DNA of 64,000 bases. Source: Tethya wilhelma. Lineage: Eukaryota; Porifera; Demospongiae; Tethyida; Tethyidae. Below the pieces are notes generated by a model. It did not search any database. It worked only from the letters and a program-made list of their open reading frames with translations, and was not told the origin of the DNA. The position numbers were made by a program, and so were the translations under genes. Below are positions 10,709 through 21,800 of the stretch, in pieces. Numbering within the stretch: position 1 is the stretch's first letter; the number at the start of each line of letters is the position of its first letter. The stretch covers positions 2,119,780 to 2,183,779 of the forward strand of contig CAXIPT010000011.1 of the NCBI GenBank assembly GCA_964030475.1, in the 5' to 3' direction.

Positions 10709-12520
10709 ATGTTTCAATATGCGACCATTGGCTTGGTGTTTCTGATTTTCATTGGTACAATCAGTCCTGAGAATGTACTGAGTTTGACAGACAATGACAC
10801 CGTTTCCAGCAACTATCAGTTTAGTAGTGAAATGAATTGCCCACCATGGAGTAAACTCGCAACCAACAATACCTGTGTGTGTACTTACAGGCACAAACTA
10901 AAACTGTGGTGTTTTGAAAACATAGCTTCACTACCATACTGTTATTGTCTGTCATACAACAACAAATTCAATAAAACTGTGGAAGGATTTTGCAAATTCA
11001 GGTGTGATGTACCAAAAAGTGATCCAGGAAGGAAAATATTTACTGGTTTTGATCGTTATCAAATCAAAGCACCAACTAAAAACATGAGTGACTTCAATGA
11101 GAATGAATGTAGCAGGATGGGACTGAACAGAACTGGTCAGATGTGTGGCAGTTGTGTGGAGGGATTTGCTCCTCCTGTCTACTCTTACAGCTGGGCCTGT
11201 GTCAACTGTACTGACTACAAGTACAACTGGATAAAGTACATTGCTGTTGCTTATCTCCCACTGACAGTCTTCTTTTTAATTTTCACTACATTTCGGATAT
11301 CAGTAGCTTTAGGAGTGATGAATGGGTTTGTTCTATCAAGTCAGATTTTAGCATCGCCATCCATGATTGAATATTTACTTGTAAGCTACAATAATTATCA
11401 GCCTTTAATCGGTTTTAAGGTATTTAGTACTTTTTACGGCATATGGAACCTTGACTTCTTTCGTGCTCTCTACACTCCATTTTGTCTTTATCCAAACATG
11501 ACTGCTATTCAGACTAGAGCTCTTGACTATGCTATTGCTGTCTACCCACTACTGCTGGTTATCATCACATACATATTTGCCAGTTTGCACTATCACTATC
11601 CTAGAGTTGTGTTGCTATGGAGACCATTTTACAAGTGTTTTAGGTTTATCCGTAATGAGTGGGACATAAAGAATACCCTCATTGGAGCATTTGCTACATT
11701 TATTCTACTTTCATATGTGAAGATTCTCAATATTTCACTAGACCTGCTAATGCCTCTTACTTTGTATGATATGACAGGAAACCCTCTCAACCAGACTTAT
11801 CTCAGTATGGATGGAACAGTGGAATATTTTGGTACAGAGCACCTTCCCTATGGTGTGTTGGCTCTAGTGATGCTCCTCCTGTTCAACATCCTCCCTCTGA
11901 TGTTGCTGTGTCTCTTCCCCTGTCGATGCTTTCATAGGTGTCTCAATTACTTCAACATTCAGAGGGAGGCTTTGAGGGAATTCATGGCTGTATTCCAAGG
12001 ACAGTTCAAAGATGAGCTTCGTGACTACCGATACTTCTCAGCCTTCTATCTCCTACTCAGGATTTTTAACCTATTGTTGCTACTGATGTTTAAGGGAATG
12101 GTATGCTTACAGCTTATTGCCATAGTTTTTGGTTTAACAACAGTTATAGTGGCCATCTTCAAACCATACAGAAAATGGATCTATAGCTATATCGACACAC
12201 TGCTCATGATTTTAGTAACAATTATGTCAATTGGTCCACCATCCTATTCTTTGGCAAAATATAATGGTGAAGTGCAACAACGCCTCTCGATATACAAGAA
12301 AATATGGATTCTTATCATCTCACTCCATCCTATATATGGTGCCTGTATGTTATTATATATTTTCCTTCCAGTACAAACAGTAAAAGGATGTGCTTCTCAC
12401 TTGTTGACTCGTGTGTACATGTGGGTATCAAGAAGAAAAACTTCAGAACAAGAGCATCTTATGCCATACCGCTTTGATCATATGGATGAGTACCCCCCTC
12501 TTATTTTCCCAACTAACTAA
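10709..12520 (+). CDS. Cys-rich multipass receptor-like protein, intact (array copy 4)
   Basis: Intact 603-residue single-exon gene. Residues 1-25 form a signal peptide (MFQYATIGLVFLIFIGTIS), followed by the Cys-rich ectodomain and 8-9 membrane segments from about residue 176. It is shorter than copies 2 and 3 because the spacer between the CVCT and LWC cysteine motifs is only about eight residues (YRHKLK) against 12-15 elsewhere. The loop after GVMNGF is again distinct (IEYLLVSYNNYQPLIGF). It keeps the common C terminus. Its last 125 bases and 3' flank recur as a perfect inverted copy ending at 16171. Function unknown. Confidence 0.87.
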   Translation: MFQYATIGLVFLIFIGTISPENVLSLTDNDTVSSNYQFSSEMNCPPWSKLATNNTCVCTYRHKLKLWCFENIASLPYCYCLSYNNKFNKTVEGFCKFRCDVPKSDPGRKIFTGFDRYQIKAPTKNMSDFNENECSRMGLNRTGQMCGSCVEGFAPPVYSYSWACVNCTDYKYNWIKYIAVAYLPLTVFFLIFTTFRISVALGVMNGFVLSSQILASPSMIEYLLVSYNNYQPLIGFKVFSTFYGIWNLDFFRALYTPFCLYPNMTAIQTRALDYAIAVYPLLLVIITYIFASLHYHYPRVVLLWRPFYKCFRFIRNEWDIKNTLIGAFATFILLSYVKILNISLDLLMPLTLYDMTGNPLNQTYLSMDGTVEYFGTEHLPYGVLALVMLLLFNILPLMLLCLFPCRCFHRCLNYFNIQREALREFMAVFQGQFKDELRDYRYFSAFYLLLRIFNLLLLLMFKGMVCLQLIAIVFGLTTVIVAIFKPYRKWIYSYIDTLLMILVTIMSIGPPSYSLAKYNGEVQQRLSIYKKIWILIISLHPIYGACMLLYIFLPVQTVKGCASHLLTRVYMWVSRRKTSEQEHLMPYRFDHMDEYPPLIFPTN

Positions 12521-13642
12521 TTTTACATTGGTACCGTAAAAGTATTATAGTCTGGCACAATCAAGAAAGAGTTGAAATCATTCATTGTGTAAAGAGTTAC
12601 AATGATCAAACTCATTTCTATGTACTCTAAACATTACTACAGCTTGAAACTTCCAACTAGCTGTTAGCTGCTCAGTGATTTGTTAAATTAAGCTTTGTGT
12701 TTTAAGACTAAAAATGTTTACTTCACTTATAATGGAGCATTAAGAACATGTCTATTAGTAGCTTACATATACGGCTATGGTACATTATGATATGATGACA
12801 GCTAAGTGTGCATGATGTTGAAAGACATCAGCTATACCAGTATACAATCCCCCATGGCATTATGAATAGATTAGGGGAAAAAAACAACATGCCAGCTAGC
12901 TAGGGTCAAGCATCACAGTACTTTTAGTTGAGGTAATGACATACATTGCAATTACACAAATTAACAGTTACAAAAAAAATTGAACTTTCTTTCTAGCCTC
13001 GTTCCCAGGCCCTCTGTGTGCTGCTAGTATTGATTTATTAAATTGACAAACTTTACCATTTTCGTAAATAAATGTGTCTGGTAAAGATTTTCAACATTAC
13101 AAATCAACAATAGTAACATACAGAGGGCCTGGGGATGAGGCTATATTCCTATTAAAATGTATAGGAATTATAGTTTACTTCCTATTGAGTGATATCTCAT
13201 CTAATGTATTTTCTCACATATGAAAGTGGTGCAAGTTATGGCTCATAATTCCAACCCTCTGCAAAATAGCAGGGTGGTAACGGCCAAAAACGATAACAAT
13301 ATAACTATTACATATGGCACAGTATTATTGCACACTGCTTCAAGGCATATGGTGGGCAGTCTTGTAGCCATGGATATTGCTATTGTGCACATGCATACAG
13401 CATTTGTTATACAACATTTAGGGGGATTCGAAATTCCCCTCGTTGTCAAGGTGTAGTATTATACTCGTGCAATACGTGCATTAGACAACTCATTTTATAT
13501 TTTTCTGTAAATGTTGGATAACATTAGAGTAAAACATAATATTATGTCATGTGGAACAAAATCCTCAATAAGGTATTACCCTGGGTAATTAAAGGTAAAT
13601 TAATACGTATTGTTAGATGGTATAGCATTTCTATCAACATAA
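12396..13642. repeat. Inverted duplication, left arm (probable assembly artefact)
   Basis: 1,247 bases that match the reverse complement of 14925-16171, with coordinates summing to 28567 at every point checked. The right end is exactly at the n at 13643; the partner's outer end is exactly at the n at 16172. This is what results when an overlapping contig is placed in reverse orientation. Contents: the last 125 bases of copy 4, its 3' flank, the MITE at 12994-13143 and ~500 bases of non-coding DNA. Confidence 0.9.
12994..13143. mobile_element. 150-bp MITE with 27-bp terminal inverted repeats
   Basis: The ends are TAGCCTCGTTCCCAGGCC... and its complement TAGCCTCATCCCCAGGCC..., 24 of 27 matching. 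The outermost TA on both sides suggests a TA target duplication of the Tc1/mariner kind. No coding capacity. The same family occurs at 52349-52404 (56 bases, almost only the ends), partially at about 1826-1900, and as the duplicated copy at 15424-15573. Confidence 0.7.
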
Positions 13643-13643
13643 N

Positions 13644-14540
13644 GTGCAAAGTGGCAAAGATGTATGTGATGATAACCAGCAGTAGTGGGTAGACAGCAAT
13701 AGCATAGTCAAGAGCTCTAGTCTGAACAGTAGTCATGTTTTGATAAAGACAAAATGGAGTGTAGAGATCACGAAAGAAGTCAAGGTTCCATATGCCATAA
13801 AAAGTTGACAATATCTTTATAATGGCTAAGAAAGCAGGGTTATGATTGCTTAGTAGATAATATTCAGCAACCGCAGGTGAAATCAGAATCTGGCTTGTTA
13901 TAACAAACCCATTCATCACTCCTGAAGCTGCTGATACCCTAAATGTCGTAATAATTATGAAGAAGACTGTCAGTGGGAGATAAGCGACAGCAATGTACTT
14001 TATCCAGTTGTACTTGTAGTCAGTACAGTTGACACAGGCCCAGCTGTAAGAGTAGACAGGAGGAGCAAATCCCTCCACACAACTGCCACACATCTGACCA
14101 GTTCTGTTTAATTCCAGACTGCTACATTCGTTCTCATTAAATTCACTCATGTTTTTAGTTGGTACTGTGATTTGATATCGATCAAAACCAGTAATTTTTT
14201 TCCTTCCAGGATCACTTGATGGTACATCACACCTGAATTTACAAAATCCTAATACGGTTTTGTTGAATTTGTTATTATAGGACAGACAATAACAGTATGG
14301 TAGTGAAGCTATGTTGTCAAAGCACCATAGATTGTGTTTGATACTGTTACTAATACATTGACAAGTATTGTTGGCTGTGTGTTTACTCCATGGTGGGCAA
14401 TCCATTTCACTACTAGACTTTTGATAGTTAGTGGAAACTGATCTATTGCCATTGTTTGTCAAACTCAGTACACTTTTATGACAGATTATAGCAGTTAAAA
14501 TCAGAAACACCAAGGTCATGGTCTCATACTGAAACGTCAT
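13644..14540 (-). CDS. Cys-rich multipass receptor-like protein, cut by contig end (array copy 5)
   Basis: The start at 14540 gives a signal peptide (LVFLILTAIIC) and a full ectodomain (CPPWSKHTANNTCQC, LWCFDN, GFCKFRC, NRTGQMCGSC, WACVNC). The first membrane segments follow, up to VYPLLLVIITYIFATLH, where the contig ends at the n at 13643. The remaining ~300 residues are missing. If contig 13644-16171 is flipped, as its inverted overlap demands, this gene lies on the plus strand downstream of copy 4 and the array becomes uniformly head to tail. The variable loop reads VAEYYLLSNHNPAF, closest to copy 3. Confidence 0.85.
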
Positions 14541-14924
14541 GATGTTATAACTTACACGATAAACTGTCAGTCAGTAAATACGGTGCAGTAGTTTTCCTTC
14601 AAATTCTAAGACTGTTACCTGAAATTGTTTCAATTTATATTCATTGGCGACCTATCAATATAATATTACTGTATGGGTTCTTTTGAATATGCATTGTAAC
14701 TTACACCGTTAAACCTTGCATAATAATTTACCTGACTGAGGTTTAGATAAACATGAGACAATAACGTTGTGTTAAACTGAAGCATCTTGCACTGAATGTA
14801 TTAGCTGTCAGCCATTCATGTGTATATAATAATGATAGTCTATAGCTTTCCCTACAGTTGAAATACTTTTGCTTGAAAATGTTCTGTTTATAATATACAC
14901 CATAGCAACCAAGGTTTATGTGGA
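14541..14924. promoter_or_regulatory. 5' flank of copy 5
   Basis: Read on the minus strand, the upstream sequence of copy 5 carries a diverged version of the module (CTGAGGTTTAGATAAACATGAGAC near 14733-14760 on the plus strand is part of it, and the ACCCAGGGTAATACC stretch lies beyond 14980). No other gene is seen. Confidence 0.35.
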
Positions 14925-16171
14925 TTATGTTGATAGAAATGCTATACCATCTAACAATACGTATTAATTTACCTTTAATTACCCAGGGTAATACCTTATT
15001 GAGGATTTTGTTCCACATGACATAATATTATGTTTTACTCTAATGTTATCCAACATTTACAGAAAAATATAAAATGAGTTGTCTAATGCACGTATTGCAC
15101 GAGTATAATACTACACCTTGACAACGAGGGGAATTTCGAATCCCCCTAAATGTTGTATAACAAATGCTGTATGCATGTGCACAATAGCAATATCCATGGC
15201 TACAAGACTGCCCACCATATGCCTTGAAGCAGTGTGCAATAATACTGTGCCATATGTAATAGTTATATTGTTATCGTTTTTGGCCGTTACCACCCTGCTA
15301 TTTTGCAGAGGGTTGGAATTATGAGCCATAACTTGCACCACTTTCATATGTGAGAAAATACATTAGATGAGATATCACTCAATAGGAAGTAAACTATAAT
15401 TCCTATACATTTTAATAGGAATATAGCCTCATCCCCAGGCCCTCTGTATGTTACTATTGTTGATTTGTAATGTTGAAAATCTTTACCAGACACATTTATT
15501 TACGAAAATGGTAAAGTTTGTCAATTTAATAAATCAATACTAGCAGCACACAGAGGGCCTGGGAACGAGGCTAGAAAGAAAGTTCAATTTTTTTTGTAAC
15601 TGTTAATTTGTGTAATTGCAATGTATGTCATTACCTCAACTAAAAGTACTGTGATGCTTGACCCTAGCTAGCTGGCATGTTGTTTTTTTCCCCTAATCTA
15701 TTCATAATGCCATGGGGGATTGTATACTGGTATAGCTGATGTCTTTCAACATCATGCACACTTAGCTGTCATCATATCATAATGTACCATAGCCGTATAT
15801 GTAAGCTACTAATAGACATGTTCTTAATGCTCCATTATAAGTGAAGTAAACATTTTTAGTCTTAAAACACAAAGCTTAATTTAACAAATCACTGAGCAGC
15901 TAACAGCTAGTTGGAAGTTTCAAGCTGTAGTAATGTTTAGAGTACATAGAAATGAGTTTGATCATTGTAACTCTTTACACAATGAATGATTTCAACTCTT
16001 TCTTGATTGTGCCAGACTATAATACTTTTACGGTACCAATGTAAAATTAGTTAGTTGGGAAAATAAGAGGGGGGTACTCATCCATATGATCAAAGCGGTA
16101 TGGCATAAGATGCTCTTGTTCTGAAGTTTTTCTTCTTGATACCCACATGTACACACGAGTCAACAAGTGAG
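14925..16171. repeat. Inverted duplication, right arm (probable assembly artefact)
   Basis: Exact reverse complement of 12396-13642, bounded on its outer side by the n at 16172. It contains, on the minus strand at 16047-16171, the last codons of copy 4 (ending DHMDEYPPLIFPTN), which should not be counted as another gene. Confidence 0.9.
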
Positions 16172-16172
16172 N

Positions 16173-16682
16173 TCATATACAACTAAAGAACTTCTAGATC
16201 TATGATATTTCCACAACTACATGAGGGATATACGGCAGGCCATGGGCATGCATCACAGACACTGAATTAAGAGTTCATGTGTGCACATGTGACAGATTTA
16301 CAAGGAGTTTAGACAAGAATATAAGCATACAGTTTTGTAAATTTAATGAAAAACCAATTGTGTTTCTTTCAGTACTGTCATAAATATAATTATGAATTTA
16401 TGTGATCACAAAACTATACATTACAATTCAAAAGGATGACTGAGGTTTCTGTTCCTAGTTGCTTGTTACAGTAATAATTAACAGATAATACCCTATAACT
16501 TAGAGAATAAAGAACTATGTATGGTTTGATGGTATACAATTACCATTAACAGAACCCACATAAAGATGTAGGTTGCTATGGTGTATATAAACTGAACAAC
16601 CACAAGCAAAAGTCTAGCAATTGAAGGAAAGGTGCATCAATGATTTATACAATACGATTACTGAGAACGAAGATTGGAAATA
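16173..16682. promoter_or_regulatory. Contig start and upstream module of copy 6
   Basis: From about 16430 the sequence follows the family module closely (GGATGACTGAGGTTTCTGTTC, TGGTTTGATGGTATACAATTACC, CAGAACCCACATAAAGATGTAGG, AAACTGAACAACCACAAGC, TAGCAATTGAAGGAAAGG) to the start codon. It is especially like 10030-10308. The ~250 bases before it hold nothing recognisable. Confidence 0.45.
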
Positions 16683-18531
16683 ATGTTTCAGTTCAACACC
16701 ATAACTTTGAGGTCACTGATTTTCATTGCTATAATCTGTCAAAAGAATGTACTGGGTATGACAAAAGATAACAATGGATCAGTTTCCAGTGACTATCAGC
16801 TGCAGGAGTCTAGTAGTGAAATAGATTGCCCACCATGGAGTGAACTCACAGCCAACAATACTTGTCAATGTACTGCAATGGCTAAACATAAAATAGGAAA
16901 TGTGAACAAACCCAAACTGTGGTGCTTTAGCAACATAGTATCACTACCATACTGCTATTGTCTGTCTTATAATAACAAATTCAACAAAACCTTGGAAGGA
17001 TTTTGCAAATTCAGGTGTGCTGTACCAGCAAGTCATCCTGGAAGGAAAATATTTACTGGTTTCCATCGATATCAAATAACAGCACCAACTAAAAACATGA
17101 GTGACTTCAATGAGAATGAATGTAGCAGCCTGGGATTGAACAGAACTGGTCAGATGTGTGGCAGTTGTGTGGAGGGATTTGCTCCTCCTGTCTACTCTTA
17201 CAGCTGGGCCTGTGTCAACTGTACTGACTACAAGTACAACTGGATAAAGTACATTGCTGTTGCTTATCTCCCACTGACAGTCTTCTTCGTGATAGTCATA
17301 AACATTTCGGATATCAGCAGCTTCAGGAGTAATGAATGGATTTGTTGTAACAAGCCAGATTTTGGCATCACCATCTATGATTGAATATTACATAATAAGC
17401 TTTAATAATCAGTTATCAACCACTATTAAGGCAATTACTACTTTATACGGCATATGGAACCTTGACTTCTTTCGTGATCTCTACTCTCCATTTTGTCTTC
17501 ATCCAAACATCACTGCTATTCAGACTAGAGCTCTTGACTATGCTATTGCTGTCTACCCACTACTGCTGGTTATCATCACATACATCTTTGCCACTTTGCA
17601 CTATCGCTATCCTAGAGTTGTGTCGCTATGGAGACCATTTTACAAGTGTTTTAGGTGTATTCGTAATGAGTGGGACATTAACAATACCCTGATTGGAGCA
17701 TTTGCTACATTTATTCTACTTTCATATGTCAAGATTCTCAATATTTCAATTGATCTCCTAATACCGTTTAGTCTGTTTGACATGAGTGAAACACCTCTCA
17801 ACCAGCGCTATCTTCTCATGGATGGAACAGTGGAATACTTTGGTAGAGAGCACCTTCCCTATGGTGTGTTGGCTCTAGTGATGCTCCTCCTGTTCAACAT
17901 CCTCCCTCTGATGTTGCTGTGTCTCTTCCCCTGTCGATGCTTTCATAGGTGTCTCAATTACTTGAACATTCAGCGAGAAGTTTTAAGAGAATTCATAGCT
18001 GTATTTCAAGGACAGTTCAAAGATGAACCTCGTGACTACCGATACTTCTCAGCTTTCTATCTCCTACTGAGGATTTTTAATCTATTGTTGTTACTCGTTA
18101 GTAAGGGAATGTTATGGCTTCAGTGTAATGTTTTACTTTTTGCTCTAGCAACAGTTACTGTGGCCACCATCAAACCATACAGGAAACGGATTTATAACAA
18201 TATTGACATACTGCTCATGACTATAGTTACAATGGTTTCAATTGGTCCACCATCCTATTCTTTGGTAGAATTTTTTAATGAAGATCAACATCTTCTTTCA
18301 ATATACAAGAAAATATGGGTTGCTATCATCTTACTCCATCCCCTATATTATATCTTCATGCTAGTGTATATTTTCCTTCCGATTCAAAGAGTAAAAGGAT
18401 GTGCTTCTCACTTGTTGACTCGTGTCTACAAGTGGGTATCAAGAAGGAAAACTTCAGAACAAGAGCATCTTTTGCCATACCGTTTTGACCACATGGATGA
18501 GTACCCCCCTCTTATTTTCCCAAATAATTAA
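16683..18531 (+). pseudogene. Multipass receptor-like gene with a one-base frameshift (array copy 6)
   Basis: Reads as a normal family member from MFQFNTITL through the ectodomain (CPPWSELTANNTCQCT, GFCKFRC, NRTGQMCGSC) into the first membrane helix (YLPLTVFFVIVI). There an extra A (ATAAACATTT near 17299, where the paralogue at 35940-37775 has ATAACATTT) shifts the frame. The rest continues in the next frame from about 17300 to the usual C terminus, ending IFPNN. Apart from that base the gene is complete, so it is either a very young pseudogene or a sequencing error. It is the closest relative of copy 7: both have the loop IEYYIISFNNQLSTTIKAI. An upstream ATG at 16674 is in frame but not shared with the paralogue. 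Confidence 0.75.
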
Positions 18532-18833
18532 TCTACTGTTAGTACAATTGTTGCATCCAGTTAATGTTGAACACATATAGTTAAGGAACTTATATTCTAA
18601 TCATTTGTTAAGTATGACACAACTAAAAACCTTATATATAGTGTTAAATGCGCAATAAGCAAGCTACTTAGGCTTGTAATAAAATCTGACAATACAGTCA
18701 CTATTACGCGAGTAACAGCAAAATGTACAATAGTATGTAAACGTTTCAGAGCATGGGGCTCAGGAACAAACAAATAAACATTACAAAATGCCAAACCAAC
18801 CATTAAACTTGTTTGTACAAATATCCAACTCAC
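18532..18833. other. Convergent spacer between copy 6 and dynein exons
   Basis: About 300 AT-rich bases. On the plus strand it is the 3' flank of copy 6, and on the minus strand the start of the dynein intron that follows the donor at 18833. No further dynein exon is recognisable here or further left in the window. Confidence 0.5.
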
Positions 18834-21800
18834 CACATCTGCAGCCTTGATGATGTCCCTCCAGTTCTTGTCCACCTGGTTGAACCTCCGTCCTTCCTCT
18901 GGCATCTGGGCCATGATGTCAGGAGAGGAGAAGATGGGCTCCAGATACAACCACGTGGCTTGCACCTTGAGCCACTCGTCAAGGATCTCCTGCACCAGGA
19001 GGAGCTTGCCTTCCCACTCCCTGGTGAGGAGAGAGGATAGCATATCAATATGATTTATGATGGTGATTACACATCTACTCTTACGCATGATTGATCACAT
19101 CAAACTATACATAGTAATGATTATATTGAAAAGACAAGATGTCTCGAGTCTGTTCTAACAGAACTAATATCTATTTGCGTTCACTTGAGCCTTCATTTTC
19201 TCGCTTAAGCAGCAGAAATTTTCTCATAAATTCTGTTAGTACATAGTTAATAGCCTTTATCTCAGTGTTAGTACTATTTAAGTATGGTTGCCTCAACAAA
19301 CCAAATCTACTTCTGGGAGCTTAGGTGACTGGGATACTCACTTGATTTCTGTTTCAAATGGTTTGATGAAAGGTGACCCCATCATGGTCTGTGTCTTGAC
19401 AATGTGGTCATCAAGGAGGTTCTGGATGTCATCGATGGAGGAGAGGATCTTGGTGCCAGTCTCACGATACACTATCAGCACAAACTCCATCTGAAGCAGA
19501 GAGAATTGTAAGGGTGCATAATGGATGCATATTATGTTTAGTTCAGTTTAGTTTGTAGCTAACTAAATTGAATAAAGGCCTAACTATAAGCATTTTAGTT
19601 TCATTTTGGTTAACATAACAAATTGGATGTTCCATGCTCTAGTTTAGTGACCTTTTTCTTTACTTATAAAAGGCCATTTTGACAACAACTAAAGGGTTTT
19701 AGTTTCAATACTGAGAACACATTTATGATGTAAATGCCTATAGCCACATTCCAAGGCTCTCTGAGTCTTTGTGATGAGTGCATCAGGTGCATGTGTGTAC
19801 CTCATCCCACTCGTGGATCATCTTCTCGATGGCTTTCTCCAGGGAGTGCTCCTTGCTGGCAGCCTCACTGATGGCTTCAAACTGCTCAAGATGAGCCTCC
19901 AAGTTCATCTCAACATACTTACGAAGACTGGAGTCCTGTAAGAGTGAGGAGATGGATTGAACCATGTGTTTGCATGTGTGTGTGTTTATGTGTGCATGTG
20001 TGTACGTGTGTGATCCTATCAATATGGACTTTACAACAACTATAGTTAAGACACATGGACGTCTGACTTATACAAGTGGAAAATGTTATGTCTCCTTTTT
20101 TTATAAACAAGTAAATCATTTGTGAATATTAGTGTAAAATGATCCACCAAAGCAATAGGTATCTATACATAAAAATCTATACATACGTCAGTTGGCTTCA
20201 GATCCTGCTCTGCAATGGCACTCATCTTCTCCCAGTGTCTCTCTCTCAGTCCGGGGTTGAAGAGAGCACCGATCAGAGGGAGGTGCTCCTTGAAGTCATC
20301 AACACGAGACTTGACCTGGGAGAGGAGAAACAGATTATAAATGTATCATTTCTATTAGCAATCAAATCAGAGCATAAAGCTTTAAAAATTTACAAATATC
20401 AAAAATACACTCTTGCTAATATCTTTAACTATTGGCGAATTATTTTGCAAATTTCCAAATTAAAAATCGCCAAACAGTTTTACAAAATCACCTATCGTGC
20501 TAAGTGCGAATTCGCCAAATTTTAAGCCGGCCAAATTTACCGGCTATACATACGGTATGTATGTTCATGCAAGATGTACTACTATTATCAGTGACTCCTA
20601 ACATACGTACCTTCTTGGCCATCTTGAGAGGGTTGGGGTTCTCCTGGAGGTTCTTCTCCAGCTTGTAGAGGGTCCTCCAGAACACACCAGCATCGTTCTC
20701 AACCTCATCAGGGTCCACTCCTGACATTGGGCCATCCATCCAAGAGCTGAGGAAAGGATAGATTCATTGAAGTACCATCACATGTATGCTGAATATGATC
20801 TACTGTATGGCTGGAAATATTGACGTGGATTTAATTTGAGGGTTAAAGTCCAAACAGTCAAATTTAAATCTGGCAATTTTTTGGCCATGGTACATAATGT
20901 ATAAACACATGCTCCAAATTGTCAAAATTCATACTAGTAAATATTAATTCTCATTTTTTTCGTTCTGCATTAGACCAAACCGTCAATATTTCCTGCTATA
21001 TGTGTACCTGGATAATCCATGTTGTCTGTATCTACACATGTATGCATGTGAGTGTCACTTACTCATGCTTGTTCTGGAAGTCCACAATGGTCTTGTAGAG
21101 GTTCAAATAGGGATCAAGAGTCTTCACCAGTTTGGATCGCTGAGGGTACTGCGATCTGTCCCACTCAAAGGCATCCTCCTCTAGGTTGAACCCCTCGATC
21201 CTCTCGGCTGCCTCTTCAAGCCGGGTGTTGAGAGCTTGGGCCTTCTTCAGGTAGCGTTTGACTTCTTGAAGATCACCAAATGATTCAAACTCTTGAAGTT
21301 GTTTCTCGTAGCCTTCCAATTCTAGCAAGAATCGATCTCTACGAAGCTGTAAGAGAAGAAGAAATGGACAAAGTATTCGTCTGAGATAGACTGCTTTTTG
21401 TCACAAGGAAACTTTCCCCAATATACAGACTAGATGGATAGGTCATGAAATGCAAGGAAACACCATCAGATTCATGAAATTTTAAATGATCTTATCTACA
21501 TGTACAAACAGTCCCAAACCCTAGCTTCCAATGCCTGCTCAGACAAACTGTATTACAGTAAATTAGCAATAGGCCAAACAACTTTGGTTTGTCTACACCC
21601 ATATGTATACAACAGTCACACACAGTAGCCATGGACTACTCACCTTGAGGCCCTCCTCAGCCTCCCTCCTGCTCCTGGAGGTGATCTCATGGTGCTCTTC
21701 AATGATGCCAGGAATACGGTTGAGCCAGTGAAAGGTCTCAGTGTTGAGTCTCATCTCTGAGAGAGCCACATTGGTGTTCTCAGCTAAGAATTCCAACCTA

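Noticed and set aside
13220..13456. 78-residue open frame and its identical inverted partner at 15111-15347
   Set aside because: Lies in non-coding flank inside the inverted overlap, has an equally long frame on the opposite strand, no splice or codon signature, and no family resemblance.
16047..16171. Another multipass gene C terminus on the minus strand
   Set aside because: Exact inverted copy of the end of the gene at 10709-12520, explained by the contig overlap.
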